Assembly (NCBI RefSeq): GCF_017744835.1
Contig: NZ_JAGIAM010000003.1
Location: 930,001-994,000, forward strand
Direction: 5' to 3'
DNA length: 64,000 nt
Origin: Sphingomonas sp.
Lineage (GTDB): Bacteria > Pseudomonadota > Alphaproteobacteria > Sphingomonadales > Sphingomonadaceae
Part shown: piece by piece, positions 36,875-45,287 of the stretch
How the letters are laid out: each line of letters opens with the position of its first letter
How positions within the stretch are numbered: the stretch's first letter is position 1
The notes under the pieces: model-generated
The model's database searches: none
What the model saw: only the letters and a program-made list of their open reading frames with translations
Told to the model about the DNA's origin: nothing
Program-made: the position numbers and the translations under genes

Positions 36875-38200
36875 TCAATGTAGCGAGACGGCAGCTCCAA
36901 CATTTTCGCGCGCCGGAGCGGCACGCCGCCTGGCCGGAGCGCCGATGGTGAACTGCGCGGCCTGGCCGGCGAGCTGCACCACTTCGGCGCTGAGGTGGCG
37001 CGCCGCCGCCGAGGTCTGCTCGACCATCGCGGCGTTCTGCTGGGTCGCCTGGTCCATCGTGCCGACCGCAGCCCGGATCTCGCCGACCGCGGCGGCCTGC
37101 GCCTGGTTGTCGGTCGCGATCTGGCCGAGCAGGGTGTGAACCTCGCCCACGCCCTCGGAAATTCCGGCGAGCGCGCCGTCGACCTTCTCAACCATCTCCA
37201 CTGCCGCGACGATGTCGGTCTGGGTGGCGGTGAGCTGGTCACGGGCGCGGCCGGCTTCCTCCTCGGCGCGCATCGCGAGCGCCGAGACGAGATCGGCGAC
37301 CACCGCGAAGCCGCGGCCCGCCTCGCCCGCCCGGCCCGCCTCGACCGCGGCGTTCATCGCGAGAACGCGGGTCTGGAAGGCGATCTTGTCGAGGCCCTCG
37401 ATCACGCTGTCGATGCCCTTGGCACCATCGGCGACGCGCGCCATCGCCTGCACCGCCTCATCGGCGATGCCGCGCCCGCCCGACACGGTCGCGATCGCGC
37501 CGTCGGCACGCTCGACCGTGCGGCCGGCGGCCTCTGCAGTGGCGCGCAGGCGCTGGTCCATCTGGGCGATGGCGGCCGAGGTCTGCTCGAGGCTGGCGGC
37601 ATTGGCTTCGGTGCGCCGCGCCAGATCCTCGGAGGCCTGGGCGATCTCGCCCGATCCGGTGCGGATCGTGGCGGCGCTTTCGGTCACTGCGCCGAGCAGC
37701 GCGCGCAGCGAGGCGAGCGCGGCATTGAAGTTGGCGCGCAGCTCCGCATAGCTTCCCGGATAGTCCTCGACGATGTCGGCAGTGAGGTCGCCCTCGGCGA
37801 GCCGGCGCAGGTTCGCGGTCATCCCGCGGACGATCGTGCCATGGCTTTCCGCTTCCTGGTTCTGGCGGATCTGCGCCTGCGCCGCGTCACGGAAAGCGAA
37901 CATCGCCTTGGTCATCCGGCCGACGCAGTCCCGGAAATCGGTGTGCGCGATCGGGGCCGCAAGGTCGCCGGCGGCGAGCGCCTCCATGCGGACCACGGTG
38001 GCCACATAGGGGGTGGCGATCGCGTGGCGGTACCAGCCGCCGAGCAGGATCGCGGCGGCGACGGCGGCGGCGCCGACCCAGCCGGCGATCGAAGGCGCAA
38101 CCAGCAGCGCGAGCGGCGTCGCCGCGGTCAGCGCCGCCAGCGATCCGAACGCGACGAGGAGTTTGAGACGAATGGGAGCGGTCGCGGTAAACCAGCGCAT
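36875..38200 (-). CDS. Methyl-accepting chemotaxis protein without periplasmic sensor domain
   Basis: 441 residues. The first 55 residues hold two adjacent hydrophobic segments with almost no loop, so no periplasmic ligand domain exists. One or two HAMP-like segments (MEALAAGDLAAPIA, LRRLAEGDLTADIVEDYPGSY) follow, then the cytoplasmic signalling domain with the hairpin tip IAFQTRVLAMNAAVEAGRAG. It ends without a CheR-binding pentapeptide. No che genes are nearby. It could sense a membrane or cytoplasmic state. Confidence 0.87.
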   Translation of the reverse strand: MRWFTATAPIRLKLLVAFGSLAALTAATPLALLVAPSIAGWVGAAAVAAAILLGGWYRHAIATPYVATVVRMEALAAGDLAAPIAHTDFRDCVGRMTKAMFAFRDAAQAQIRQNQEAESHGTIVRGMTANLRRLAEGDLTADIVEDYPGSYAELRANFNAALASLRALLGAVTESAATIRTGSGEIAQASEDLARRTEANAASLEQTSAAIAQMDQRLRATAEAAGRTVERADGAIATVSGGRGIADEAVQAMARVADGAKGIDSVIEGLDKIAFQTRVLAMNAAVEAGRAGEAGRGFAVVADLVSALAMRAEEEAGRARDQLTATQTDIVAAVEMVEKVDGALAGISEGVGEVHTLLGQIATDNQAQAAAVGEIRAAVGTMDQATQQNAAMVEQTSAAARHLSAEVVQLAGQAAQFTIGAPARRRAAPARENVGAAVSLH

Positions 38201-38286
38201 GGCGAAGCCTCTGACTGAAGATCCCCCGCCCGTATTATAGACGCGGCCCGACGCGCCTGGTCATCCATCCCTTTGAATAATCTGGA

Positions 38287-38607
38287 TTAGCGCGATTTCC
38301 CCGCCGCGCGGCGCACGAGCCAGCCGCCGAGAAGCAGGATCAGCGTCGGGCAGAGCATCGTCAGCCAGAGGTCGTGCAGCGAAGCGCCGAGCCGGTTCTC
38401 GCCGCTGGCGGGGTTGAGCATGTCGTAGGTCTCGTTGACGAGCTCGAGCACGAGCACGACGAGCCACGGCCGCCAGTCCCAGAAGACCCGGCGCAGCACC
38501 GCCGAGGCCCCGAGCAGCAGCAGCATGCCGCCGATCACATGGAGCGTCGAATCGGGAAGGCCGGTGGTCAGCCCCACCCAGGCCTTTACGTCTTGCCAGC
38601 TGCTCAC
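38287..38607 (-). CDS. Small membrane protein coupled to the queuosine transporter gene
   Basis: 106 residues with two to three hydrophobic segments (STLHVIGGMLLLLGASAVL, WLVVLVLELVNE, LTMLCPTLILLLGGWLV). No family is recognised. The start is a GTG at 38607 that overlaps the upstream stop (GTGA), so it should be co-translated with the yhhQ-type gene. The middle motif WDWRPWLVVLVLELVNETYD is reminiscent of VanZ-like proteins, but this is weak. Confidence 0.68.
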   Translation of the reverse strand: MSSWQDVKAWVGLTTGLPDSTLHVIGGMLLLLGASAVLRRVFWDWRPWLVVLVLELVNETYDMLNPASGENRLGASLHDLWLTMLCPTLILLLGGWLVRRAAGKSR

Positions 38608-39350
38608 ACGCGCGTCGCGAACGGAGTAAAATCAGTGCCTTCGTCGTACACGTCCACGCCCTCACGCCGCTTCAGGAAGTCGACCACCACATAGGTGACG
38701 GGAGTCAGCACAACTTCCCAAGCGACCTTGAGTGCCCATTGCGTGAAGAGAACCTGGATCACAAGCGCCGTCGTCCAGCCCTCGGCACCGAGGAAGGCGA
38801 GCGGGTAGAAGATCAGGCTGTCGATCCCCTCCCCCGCCACGGTCGAGCCGATCGTGCGCGTCCACAGCATCCGACCCTTGGTCCACAGCTTCATCTGGGC
38901 GAGGACATAGCTGTTGACGAACTCGCCGACCCAGAAGGCGCAGATCGAGGCGAAGACGATCCGCGGGACCTGGCCGAAGATCGTCTCATAGGCGTGCTGG
39001 TTGCTCCAGCTGGGTGCCGGCGGCAGCGCGACCACCACCCACGACATCAGCGCCATGAACAGCACCGCGACGGTGCCCGCCCAGATAACGCGGCGCGCGC
39101 GGGCATAGCCATAGACCTCGGTCAGCACGTCGCCGATGACATAGGAGACGGGGAAGAAGAGGATGCCCGCGCCGAACGGCCAATAGCCGACGCCGGGCAG
39201 CCAGACCTCGGCGACCTTGCCCGCGCCGAGCACGTTGGACAGCAGCAGGATGGCGACGAAGGCCGCCATGACGAAGTCGTAATAGCGGAAATGTCCGCGC
39301 TCGATCTCGCGCGCGACGACTGGCGCCGGCCGGCTTTCCCCCTCGATCAT
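38604..39350 (-). CDS. yhhQ: Queuosine precursor transporter (YhhQ/QPTR family)
   Basis: 248 residues with about six membrane helices. The ECF-like family motif FFPVSYVIGDVLTEVYGYARARRVIW is clear, followed by FWVGEFVNSYVLAQMKLWTKGRMLWTRTIGSTVAGEGIDSLIFYPLAF, both diagnostic of VUT/QPTR proteins that import queuine or preQ bases for tRNA modification. The start at 39350 is divergent from the tRNA-Arg gene 57 bases away. Confidence 0.9.
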   Translation of the reverse strand: MIEGESRPAPVVAREIERGHFRYYDFVMAAFVAILLLSNVLGAGKVAEVWLPGVGYWPFGAGILFFPVSYVIGDVLTEVYGYARARRVIWAGTVAVLFMALMSWVVVALPPAPSWSNQHAYETIFGQVPRIVFASICAFWVGEFVNSYVLAQMKLWTKGRMLWTRTIGSTVAGEGIDSLIFYPLAFLGAEGWTTALVIQVLFTQWALKVAWEVVLTPVTYVVVDFLKRREGVDVYDEGTDFTPFATRV

Positions 39351-39407
39351 GCGGGCGTTATGATCGCGGTTCCGCCGCGGCGCAATCCGCGTTAGGGAGG
39401 CCCGCGC

Positions 39408-39484
39408 GCGCCCGTAGCTCAGCTGGATAGAGCACGAGCCTTCTAAGCTTGGGGTCGCAGGTTCGAGCCCTGCCGGGCGCGCCA
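39408..39484 (+). tRNA. tRNA-Arg (anticodon TCT)
   Basis: 77 bases fold as a complete cloverleaf: acceptor GCGCCCG / CGGGCGC, D arm GCTC / GAGC, anticodon stem CGAGC / GCTTG with loop CTTCTAA (anticodon TCT), five-base variable loop, T arm GCAGG-TTCGAGC-CCTGC, discriminator G and encoded CCA. It reads AGA/AGG arginine codons, which are rare in this GC-rich genome. Confidence 0.96.
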
Positions 39485-39526
39485 AGCACGAGCGGCAGGG
39501 GAGCCGCGAAGGGGGAGAAAACATTC

Positions 39527-41113
39527 GTGTCGAAGTGGGCAGGCAATGGCGCGCTGGCGGCGCTCTGCTGGATGTTGGCCGGTTGCAGCGGCGGTGGCGG
39601 CGGGAGCGTCGTGACGCCACAGCCCAGCCCTACCCCGACACCGAGTGTCGCGGTCACGTTATCGGTCGATTCGCAGAGCGTGGTGATGACCGAGGACGGA
39701 TCCGGGGGGCCGATCGCGTTCGATGCCACGGTGACCGGCTTGCCGGCGACGACCGTGATTGCGGATGCGCAATTCGACCATACCCAACTGGCACTGCAGG
39801 GGGGCACGATCACCCAGGGGGCGGGAGGAGTCTACCAGGTTCGGCTGCAGCCGCTCGCGACACTGGAGCCCGGCAATTACAGCGGAGCGGTAACGTTTCG
39901 CCTGTGCGGCGATGCCGCATGCTCCAACGTCTACGCCGGATCGGCGAAGACGTTCACCTATCAGCTCACGGTGCGACTGGGCGACTGGAAGACCTTCCAG
40001 CGCAACGCCGGGCACGATGGCTATGTCCGCGCCGCTTTCGACCCCGCCGCCTTCAAGAAGGCGTGGGACTATGTGCCGGCGGGGGTAACCCGCATCACCA
40101 CCGTCGCATCGTCCGGCGATCGGGCCTATGTGACCACCTTCGGAAGCGACGGCACGACGACCGTCAGGGCGCTGGCGACTTCCACCGGGGAGCAGCGCTG
40201 GTTCTACAACGTCGGGCAGACCTCCTATACCAGCGCGCCGGCAGCCGCGAACGGCAAGGTGTTCGTCACCTCGATGGTGTCGTCGTCGTCGAACAACTCG
40301 ATCATCGCGCTCGATGCCGAGACGGGCCAGTTCGCCGGCCCCACCGCGCCCTTTGCGTCGCAGTGGTCGTTCTTCCTGCCTCCTACGGCCTATGATCAAG
40401 GCCTCTACATGTCGGCCGGCTATTTCGGGAGCGTTGTCTATGGCTTCGACTACGCCAAGCTGCAGTACTGGAGCTTCGACGCGAACGGCTCGATCTGGGA
40501 TGGGGAAACCCCGGCGGTCGACGCCGACAATGTCTATTACTATTCCGGCGCGGCGCTTCAGGTCATCGACAGGAATAGCGGCGCGCTGAAGAAGAGCATC
40601 CCCGATCCGTTTTTCCAGTCCAATGGATACAGCTATTACGGCGCGCCGATCCTGGGATCGAACGGGAATGTCCTCGCCTATTCCGGGCAGCGCGGGTCGG
40701 CCTCGTCTTCCGTGCTGGTCGACTGGTCGATCGCCAACGGCGCCTATGCCTGGCGCAGCGCCGACACCTATACGACCTCGCCGGCGGTCGCCGGGGGTAT
40801 GGTGTATCTCGCGCGGAACAACCCAGGTCGCTTCGACGCGCTGAGCGAGGCGACGGGGGCGATCCAGTGGTCATGGACGCCACCAGCCGGCGAGCAATTC
40901 ATCTTCAATACCGTGGCGACCAAGAACCTGGTCTTCGTCAGCACCGACAAGGCGATCTACGCCCTTCCGACGCAAGGCAGCAATCATGCGCCGGTGTGGA
41001 CGGCTCCGACGGGCGGCGAGATGGCGATCACCGCCGACGGCATGCTGATCGTCGCGAACCAGCGCCCGGGCACCGTGATGCCCAGCACCCTGGTCGCCTA
41101 TCGTCTGTACTGA
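39527..41113 (+). CDS. PQQ-like beta-propeller lipoprotein
   Basis: 528 residues from a GTG start at 39527, preceded by GGGGGAG. Lipobox MLAGC (Cys20) is followed by a flexible SGGGGGS...PSPTPTPS linker, an immunoglobulin-like segment (about 40-150) and a BamB/quinoprotein-like propeller with repeated strands such as RALATSTGEQRWFYNV, IIALDAETGQF and DALSEATGAIQWSW. It is probably an outer-membrane or surface lipoprotein; no PQQ ligands are clear. It starts 43 bases after a tRNA gene and its codon use looks slightly less biased than its neighbours. Confidence 0.78.
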   Translation: MSKWAGNGALAALCWMLAGCSGGGGGSVVTPQPSPTPTPSVAVTLSVDSQSVVMTEDGSGGPIAFDATVTGLPATTVIADAQFDHTQLALQGGTITQGAGGVYQVRLQPLATLEPGNYSGAVTFRLCGDAACSNVYAGSAKTFTYQLTVRLGDWKTFQRNAGHDGYVRAAFDPAAFKKAWDYVPAGVTRITTVASSGDRAYVTTFGSDGTTTVRALATSTGEQRWFYNVGQTSYTSAPAAANGKVFVTSMVSSSSNNSIIALDAETGQFAGPTAPFASQWSFFLPPTAYDQGLYMSAGYFGSVVYGFDYAKLQYWSFDANGSIWDGETPAVDADNVYYYSGAALQVIDRNSGALKKSIPDPFFQSNGYSYYGAPILGSNGNVLAYSGQRGSASSSVLVDWSIANGAYAWRSADTYTTSPAVAGGMVYLARNNPGRFDALSEATGAIQWSWTPPAGEQFIFNTVATKNLVFVSTDKAIYALPTQGSNHAPVWTAPTGGEMAITADGMLIVANQRPGTVMPSTLVAYRLY

Positions 41114-41123
41114 GGAAGCGCCC

Positions 41124-42239
41124 TCAGCGCGCCTCGACCTCCACCGGGACGTCGAACCGGTTCGCGCCGCGCTGTACCTGCAGCGTGAGCCTGGCTCCGA
41201 CTTCGGTGCGGCCGACCATGTTGCGGACCTCGGCCCCGGTGGGGGTCGGTCGGCCGCCGGCGGTGAGGATGACGTCGCCGGTGCGCAGGCCCGCGCGCGC
41301 GGCGGCGGAGCCCGGCTCGACCGAGGCGACCGGGGCGCCCGCCGGAATGGTCGCATTGGCGGGAACGATCGCCGGATTGGCGAAGCCGATGCCGATCCGC
41401 CCGCGGCGCACCGTGCCGTGCCGCAAGATCTGGTCGGTGACGAAGCGCACCGTCGCCGAAGGCACGGCGAAGCCGATCCCGATGTTGGCGCCTGGCCCGA
41501 AGATCGCGCTGTTGATGCCGATCACCGTGCCGTCCATCGCGATCAGCGGACCGCCCGAATTGCCCGGATTGATCGGCGCGTCGGTCTGGATGTAGCTCTC
41601 ATAGCCTTCGCGGCTGACCCCCCGCCCCACTGCGCTGACGATGCCCGAGGTCACCGTCTGGCCAAGCCCGAAGGGATTGCCGATCGCGAGCACGCGGTCG
41701 CCCACTTCCACGCGGTCGGAATCGCCGAGCGCGAGCTGGGGCAGGTTCGCGCCACGCAGCCGCAGTAGCGCGACGTCGGCGGCCTCGTCGCTGCCGAGCA
41801 GCTCGGCCTGGAAGCGGCGGCGGTCCGGAAGCACGACTTCGATGATCCGGGCGTTGGTGACGACATGGTGGTTGGTGATGACCAGCCCGCGCGCGCCATC
41901 GACGATCACCCCTGATCCCGAGGAGAGGCGCGCCTGGGGCGCCTGCTCGGGAACGTCGAAGAAGCGGCGGAAGAAGGGGTCGCGCAACAGCGGATTCTGC
42001 TGGTCCGGCGACGCCTGGACGACGGCGATGCTCACCACCGCCGGCGCCGCGTGGCGAACGAGCGGGGCGAAGCTTGTCGGGTCGTTGCCGCCCCCCGCCG
42101 CGACCGGCTGACGCTCGGCGGTGGGGAGCGGCGCGCGCTGCTCCTGCTGATTGCCTTCCCCCGAGCGGCAGGCGCCCGTCAGCAGGGCCAGCGCGAGGAT
42201 GGTGGTGGCGGCGCGAACCGTCGCTGTGGGCAGGCGCAT
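41124..42239 (-). CDS. HtrA/Do-like serine protease with one PDZ domain
   Basis: 371 residues. Trypsin-like domain with a complete triad: His125 (ITNHHVV), Asp155 (AADVALLRL) and Ser228 (INPGNSGGP). One PDZ domain follows (about 280-365). The signal segment (TTILALALLTGAC) has a weak lipobox, so membrane anchoring is possible. It is a periplasmic quality-control protease of the DegS/DegQ type. It opens a cluster of envelope and stress genes reaching 49 kb, and lies downstream of an HdeD-like gene on the same strand. Confidence 0.9.
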   Translation of the reverse strand: MRLPTATVRAATTILALALLTGACRSGEGNQQEQRAPLPTAERQPVAAGGGNDPTSFAPLVRHAAPAVVSIAVVQASPDQQNPLLRDPFFRRFFDVPEQAPQARLSSGSGVIVDGARGLVITNHHVVTNARIIEVVLPDRRRFQAELLGSDEAADVALLRLRGANLPQLALGDSDRVEVGDRVLAIGNPFGLGQTVTSGIVSAVGRGVSREGYESYIQTDAPINPGNSGGPLIAMDGTVIGINSAIFGPGANIGIGFAVPSATVRFVTDQILRHGTVRRGRIGIGFANPAIVPANATIPAGAPVASVEPGSAAARAGLRTGDVILTAGGRPTPTGAEVRNMVGRTEVGARLTLQVQRGANRFDVPVEVEAR

Positions 42240-42276
42240 GATCGGCCTCCTGTGCCGCGAACGGTCGCGGCGCGCC

Positions 42277-42903
42277 TCAGAGCACGGGCGGCTCGCGGTC
42301 CGGCGGCACCCCGGGTGCGCCGTCGAAACGCGCTTCGTCGACCACGGGCCCGCCCCCGGCGATGGCCATGGCGGCAAAGGCCGCACCTTCGAAGAGCAGT
42401 GCGACTCCGAGCGCCACGCCGGGCACGAAGAAGCCGGTCACCGGAATGCGGTACATCAGCCAAAGGCCCGCGGCGATCGCCACAAGCCCCGAGATGGCAA
42501 GCCATCCCCAGCCCCGCTCCGGCCGCACGCGGAAGGCCAGCGCGACCTCGCCGATGCCGGCGATGAGCAGCAGCCAGGACACGGTGATCGTGATCGCGAG
42601 CGCGCCCTTGGGCGGCCACAGCAGGAAGATCACTGCGGTGGCCAGGAAGGCGAGGCCGATGAGCAGGTTGAGGAAGAAGCCCTTCCATGCCGAGGCCCGG
42701 AAGGCCTGCACGACCTGCGCGATGCCGGCCACAGCGGCGGAGACGCCGACCGCAAGCGTCACCGCCAGCGTCGACAGCAGCGGCGCCATGACCGCGAAGA
42801 TCCCGCAGAGCATCAGGATGACGCCGAGGACCAGGAAGCCGGGCCGGTACCTCGGGTTGTATTCGAGGCCGCCCAGACGCGATGCTTTCATTGTTGCGCT
42901 CAT
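42277..42903 (-). CDS. HdeD-family (DUF308) membrane protein
   Basis: 208 residues with about six membrane helices in pairs (FLVLGVILMLCGIFAVMAPLL, LAVTLAVGVSAAVAGIAQVV, LLIGLAFLATAVIFLLW, ALAITITVSWLLLIAGIGEVALAF), the DUF308 repeat pattern of acid-resistance protein HdeD. The C-terminal 30 residues are hydrophilic. GGGAG lies upstream of the ATG at 42903. It is divergent from a META-domain lipoprotein across a 277-base gap rich in GGGATTA half-sites. A second HdeD-like gene lies at 44569. Confidence 0.85.
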   Translation of the reverse strand: MSATMKASRLGGLEYNPRYRPGFLVLGVILMLCGIFAVMAPLLSTLAVTLAVGVSAAVAGIAQVVQAFRASAWKGFFLNLLIGLAFLATAVIFLLWPPKGALAITITVSWLLLIAGIGEVALAFRVRPERGWGWLAISGLVAIAAGLWLMYRIPVTGFFVPGVALGVALLFEGAAFAAMAIAGGGPVVDEARFDGAPGVPPDREPPVL

Positions 42904-42977
42904 GCCAACTCCCACAGCCGCGTACGGCAAACCGCCGCAGGGGGCGGGATGCCCTATGGTGACGCGCCGGTCTAATT

Positions 42978-43095
42978 GGGATTAGTTCGCGGAGGTATCG
43001 GGATTAATCCCGATGGCTGCAGGCATGCGATACCTATACCTGATGCAACGTTCAGAGATCGTCGGTCCGCACGATCGGGACGCGCCAATAATCCC
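42978..43095. promoter_or_regulatory. GGGATTA operator cluster between divergent stress genes
   Basis: Four half-sites occur in 118 bases: GGGATTA at 42978-42984 and 43000-43006, TAATCCC at 43005-43011 and 43089-43095. The middle two form the perfect 18-bp palindrome ATCGGGATTAATCCCGAT (42997-43014). The first two are 22 bases apart, about two helical turns. This is the kind of layout expected for a dimeric regulator controlling both divergent genes. Confidence 0.6.
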
Positions 43096-43180
43096 TTAGA
43101 TTATCTGGCAACGGATCTTTGCATCTAAAGTAAAACTCGATCTGACTTCTATCGAATAGCCAGTAGATGGGAGAGAAACG

Positions 43181-43693
43181 ATGGCAGGCAACGGGCCATT
43201 GGCTGGAATCATGTCCCCTACGACGGGCGCGGCACGAGCGCGGCGGATACGCGCGTTCGTGATGAGCGGGCTGGCGCTGGCCGCCGCCGCCTGCGCGACC
43301 ACCGGCGAGCGCTATGCCGAGGCCTCCACCGAGCCCCGGCTCACCGGCACCGAATGGCGGCTGGTCGAGTTCGTTTCCCCCAAGGATGCGATCGGCACGA
43401 TCCGCCCCCGGGCGGAGGAAGTCTATACGATCCGCCTCGATCCCGACGGGACGCTGGTCGCGCAGCTCTACTGCAACCGCGGCACCGGCAGCTGGACCTC
43501 GCCCGATATCGACAAGACGATGGGCAGCGTGTCGCTGAACCTGAAGGCAGTGACGATGGCGGCCTGCCTCCCCTCGCCGCTCGAGCGGGTTTCGCGGGAC
43601 CTGGCCAACGTCCGCACCTTCGTGATCCGCGACGGCCGCCTGCATCTCAACCTGATGATGGACGGAGGCGACTATGTCTGGACGCCCCAATAA
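43181..43693 (+). CDS. META-domain (HslJ-like) lipoprotein
   Basis: 170 residues. After a basic N-terminus, LALAAAAC gives a lipobox at Cys38. The mature domain LTGTEWRLVEF, DPDGTLVAQLYCNRGTGSW and VSLNLKAVTMAACLP matches the META/DUF306 fold, seen in heat-shock protein HslJ and envelope stress lipoproteins. GGGAGAGAAACG precedes the ATG. Its 3' end overlaps the next gene by 20 bases, so these form an operon. Its role is inferred from the family and neighbours. Confidence 0.82.
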   Translation: MAGNGPLAGIMSPTTGAARARRIRAFVMSGLALAAAACATTGERYAEASTEPRLTGTEWRLVEFVSPKDAIGTIRPRAEEVYTIRLDPDGTLVAQLYCNRGTGSWTSPDIDKTMGSVSLNLKAVTMAACLPSPLERVSRDLANVRTFVIRDGRLHLNLMMDGGDYVWTPQ

Positions 43694-44027
43694 GCGGCGC
43701 CGGGCCGGTGCGCTGGCGCTCGCCGCCGCGGCGACGGTGGCGCTCACCGGCTGCGTCTATCACCGCTACCCGGAGGAGCGGGTGTTCTTCTCGTGCGATC
43801 GCGGCGACGGCGTGGTCGTCATCTTCCGTGGCAACACCGCGCATGTCGTCGGGGCCCAGGGCGGGCCGATGGTGCTCGAGCGGCGCGCACGCGGCACCTT
43901 CGCGTTCGAATCCCCCACCCGGTCGGCGCATTTGCGCGGCACGCAGCTGACGCTCACCATCGGCCGGATGGTCCCGATCCAGTGCCGCGAGCGCGGCCGA
44001 CGCATTCCCCCGGGCTGGCACGAGTGA
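43674..44027 (+). CDS. Small lipoprotein, possibly MliC-like lysozyme inhibitor
   Basis: 117 residues with a basic start and lipobox VALTGC (Cys27). The mature part has a C-x-x-G-D-G-V-V-V-I-F-R-G-N-x-A strand pattern (VFFSCDRGDGVVVIFRGNTA) and one more cysteine near the end (IQCRERG), reminiscent of the beta-barrel MliC/PliC lysozyme inhibitors, but similarity is weak by eye. It overlaps the META-domain gene and precedes a glycine-zipper lipoprotein. Confidence 0.6.
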   Translation: MSGRPNKRRRAGALALAAAATVALTGCVYHRYPEERVFFSCDRGDGVVVIFRGNTAHVVGAQGGPMVLERRARGTFAFESPTRSAHLRGTQLTLTIGRMVPIQCRERGRRIPPGWHE

Positions 44028-44052
44028 CGCCGGGGCCCTCAAGGAGGTCGTG

Positions 44053-44514
44053 ATGAAAACCACTTCCACTATGCTGCTGTGCCTGGCCGCCGCGACGATG
44101 GTGACCGGGTGCATGCCGACCGCATCGACGCACAGCTTCCCCGACGAACAGGCGATGCGCGGCCAGCCGGTCGCCTTCGGCACGGTCGCGGGCGTCCGCC
44201 GGGTCGAGATCCGGGCAGGCCAGACCCGGCTGGGGGCGCTCGCCGGCGCGGTGATCGGCGGCGCGGCGGGCAGCACGATCGGCGGGAACACCGCGCAGAA
44301 CGTGATCGGCGCGACCGCCGGGGCGGTGGCGGGCGGCGCGGTGGGCGGCACGCTCGCCGGTGCGGGCCGCACCCAGGGCGTGGAGCTGACGGTCGAACTC
44401 GACTCGGGCGAGGCCGTGGCGGTGATCCAGCCCGGCAATCCCCGCGACTTCCGCGTCGGCGAACGGGTTCGCGTGATCGGCACCGCCGAGAATGCGCGGG
44501 TGGTACGCCGCTAG
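44053..44514 (+). CDS. Glycine-zipper outer-membrane lipoprotein (SlyB/PCP-like)
   Basis: 153 residues. Lipobox MVTGC (Cys20), then a double glycine-zipper hairpin (LGALAGAVIGGAAGSTIGG, VIGATAGAVAGGAVGGTLAG) and a C-terminal beta domain (VELTVELDSGEAVAVIQ, GERVRVIG). This is the SlyB/PcP layout: outer-membrane lipoproteins induced by envelope stress. AAGGAGG lies five bases before the ATG; a GTG three bases earlier is possible. It is co-directional with the META and MliC-like genes. Confidence 0.85.
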   Translation: MKTTSTMLLCLAAATMVTGCMPTASTHSFPDEQAMRGQPVAFGTVAGVRRVEIRAGQTRLGALAGAVIGGAAGSTIGGNTAQNVIGATAGAVAGGAVGGTLAGAGRTQGVELTVELDSGEAVAVIQPGNPRDFRVGERVRVIGTAENARVVRR

Positions 44515-44568
44515 GCACTGCGGCCGAGTCACGCCTCGCCCGTAGAGGGCGCCAGGGGGAAGGAAGCC

Positions 44569-45126
44569 ATGACGGACTTTGCACGGTTCCGCGAGCCCGG
44601 CCAAACGCCGCGCGCCTGGAACAAGGGCCAGTTGCTGCTCGGCGCGGTGCTGCTGATCGCCGGCGCGCTGGTGCTCGCCGACATAGCGCTGGTCGCGACG
44701 ATTAGCGTGATCGCGATCGCCGGCCTGGCCATGATCGCGGGGCTGGTGACGATGCTCCAGCGCGCGACGACCCGCTCCTGGGGATCGCTGCTGTGGCGAC
44801 TCGCGCTCGGGATCCTCTACATCAGCTTCGGGCTGCTGCTGATCTACCGGCCGGAGTTCCAGGCGGCGTTCCTGAGGCTCGCCCTCGCCGCGGCGCTGGT
44901 CGCTTCGGGCATATTGCGCATCTGGCTGGGCGTGGCGCGCCGGGCCTATCGCTGGCTGCCGTTGTCGGGCGCAGTGGGCGCGATCGGCGGCGCCGCGATC
45001 CTGCTCGCCGAGGGGGGAGCGGAGGTCCGCTTCGTGGCCGCGGTGCTGGGGATCGACCTGCTCGTCCACGGCGTCGTCTGGATCGTCACCGCAGTGCGCG
45101 CACCGCGCGGGAATCCGGTGGCATAA
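44569..45126 (+). CDS. Second HdeD-family (DUF308) membrane protein
   Basis: 185 residues with six hydrophobic helices (LLLGAVLLIAGALVLADIAL, ISVIAIAGLAMIAGLVTML, LALGILYISFGLLLIY, LALAAALVASGILRIWLGVA). Pattern as in HdeD. It differs from the minus-strand copy at 42277 in length and termini, so they are paralogues and not a recent duplication. GGGGGAAGG precedes the ATG. Family members are linked to acid resistance; the substrate or mechanism is not known. Confidence 0.83.
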   Translation: MTDFARFREPGQTPRAWNKGQLLLGAVLLIAGALVLADIALVATISVIAIAGLAMIAGLVTMLQRATTRSWGSLLWRLALGILYISFGLLLIYRPEFQAAFLRLALAAALVASGILRIWLGVARRAYRWLPLSGAVGAIGGAAILLAEGGAEVRFVAAVLGIDLLVHGVVWIVTAVRAPRGNPVA

Positions 45127-45287
45127 TCTCCTTAGTTTCCCGGGTTCCGACGCGGGTTTTTCTCTATGAGCGGCAAGAGCCCGCGCGCCTAAGCTCCCGC
45201 CATCCGAGACAATCGGAGCAAAGCCGCGTGGCGGGGCCCCATCGCCTTCCCATCCGTCCGCAGCATTGACGAAAATGGAGGAAAGCG

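Noticed and set aside
39408..39484. Prophage or island attachment site at the tRNA-Arg
   Set aside because: No integrase and no repeated copy of the tRNA 3' end seen in the window.
41110..41127. CTGAGG-AAGCG-CCCTCAG hairpin between convergent genes as a terminator
   Set aside because: The stem is only six pairs and no T-run follows on either strand.
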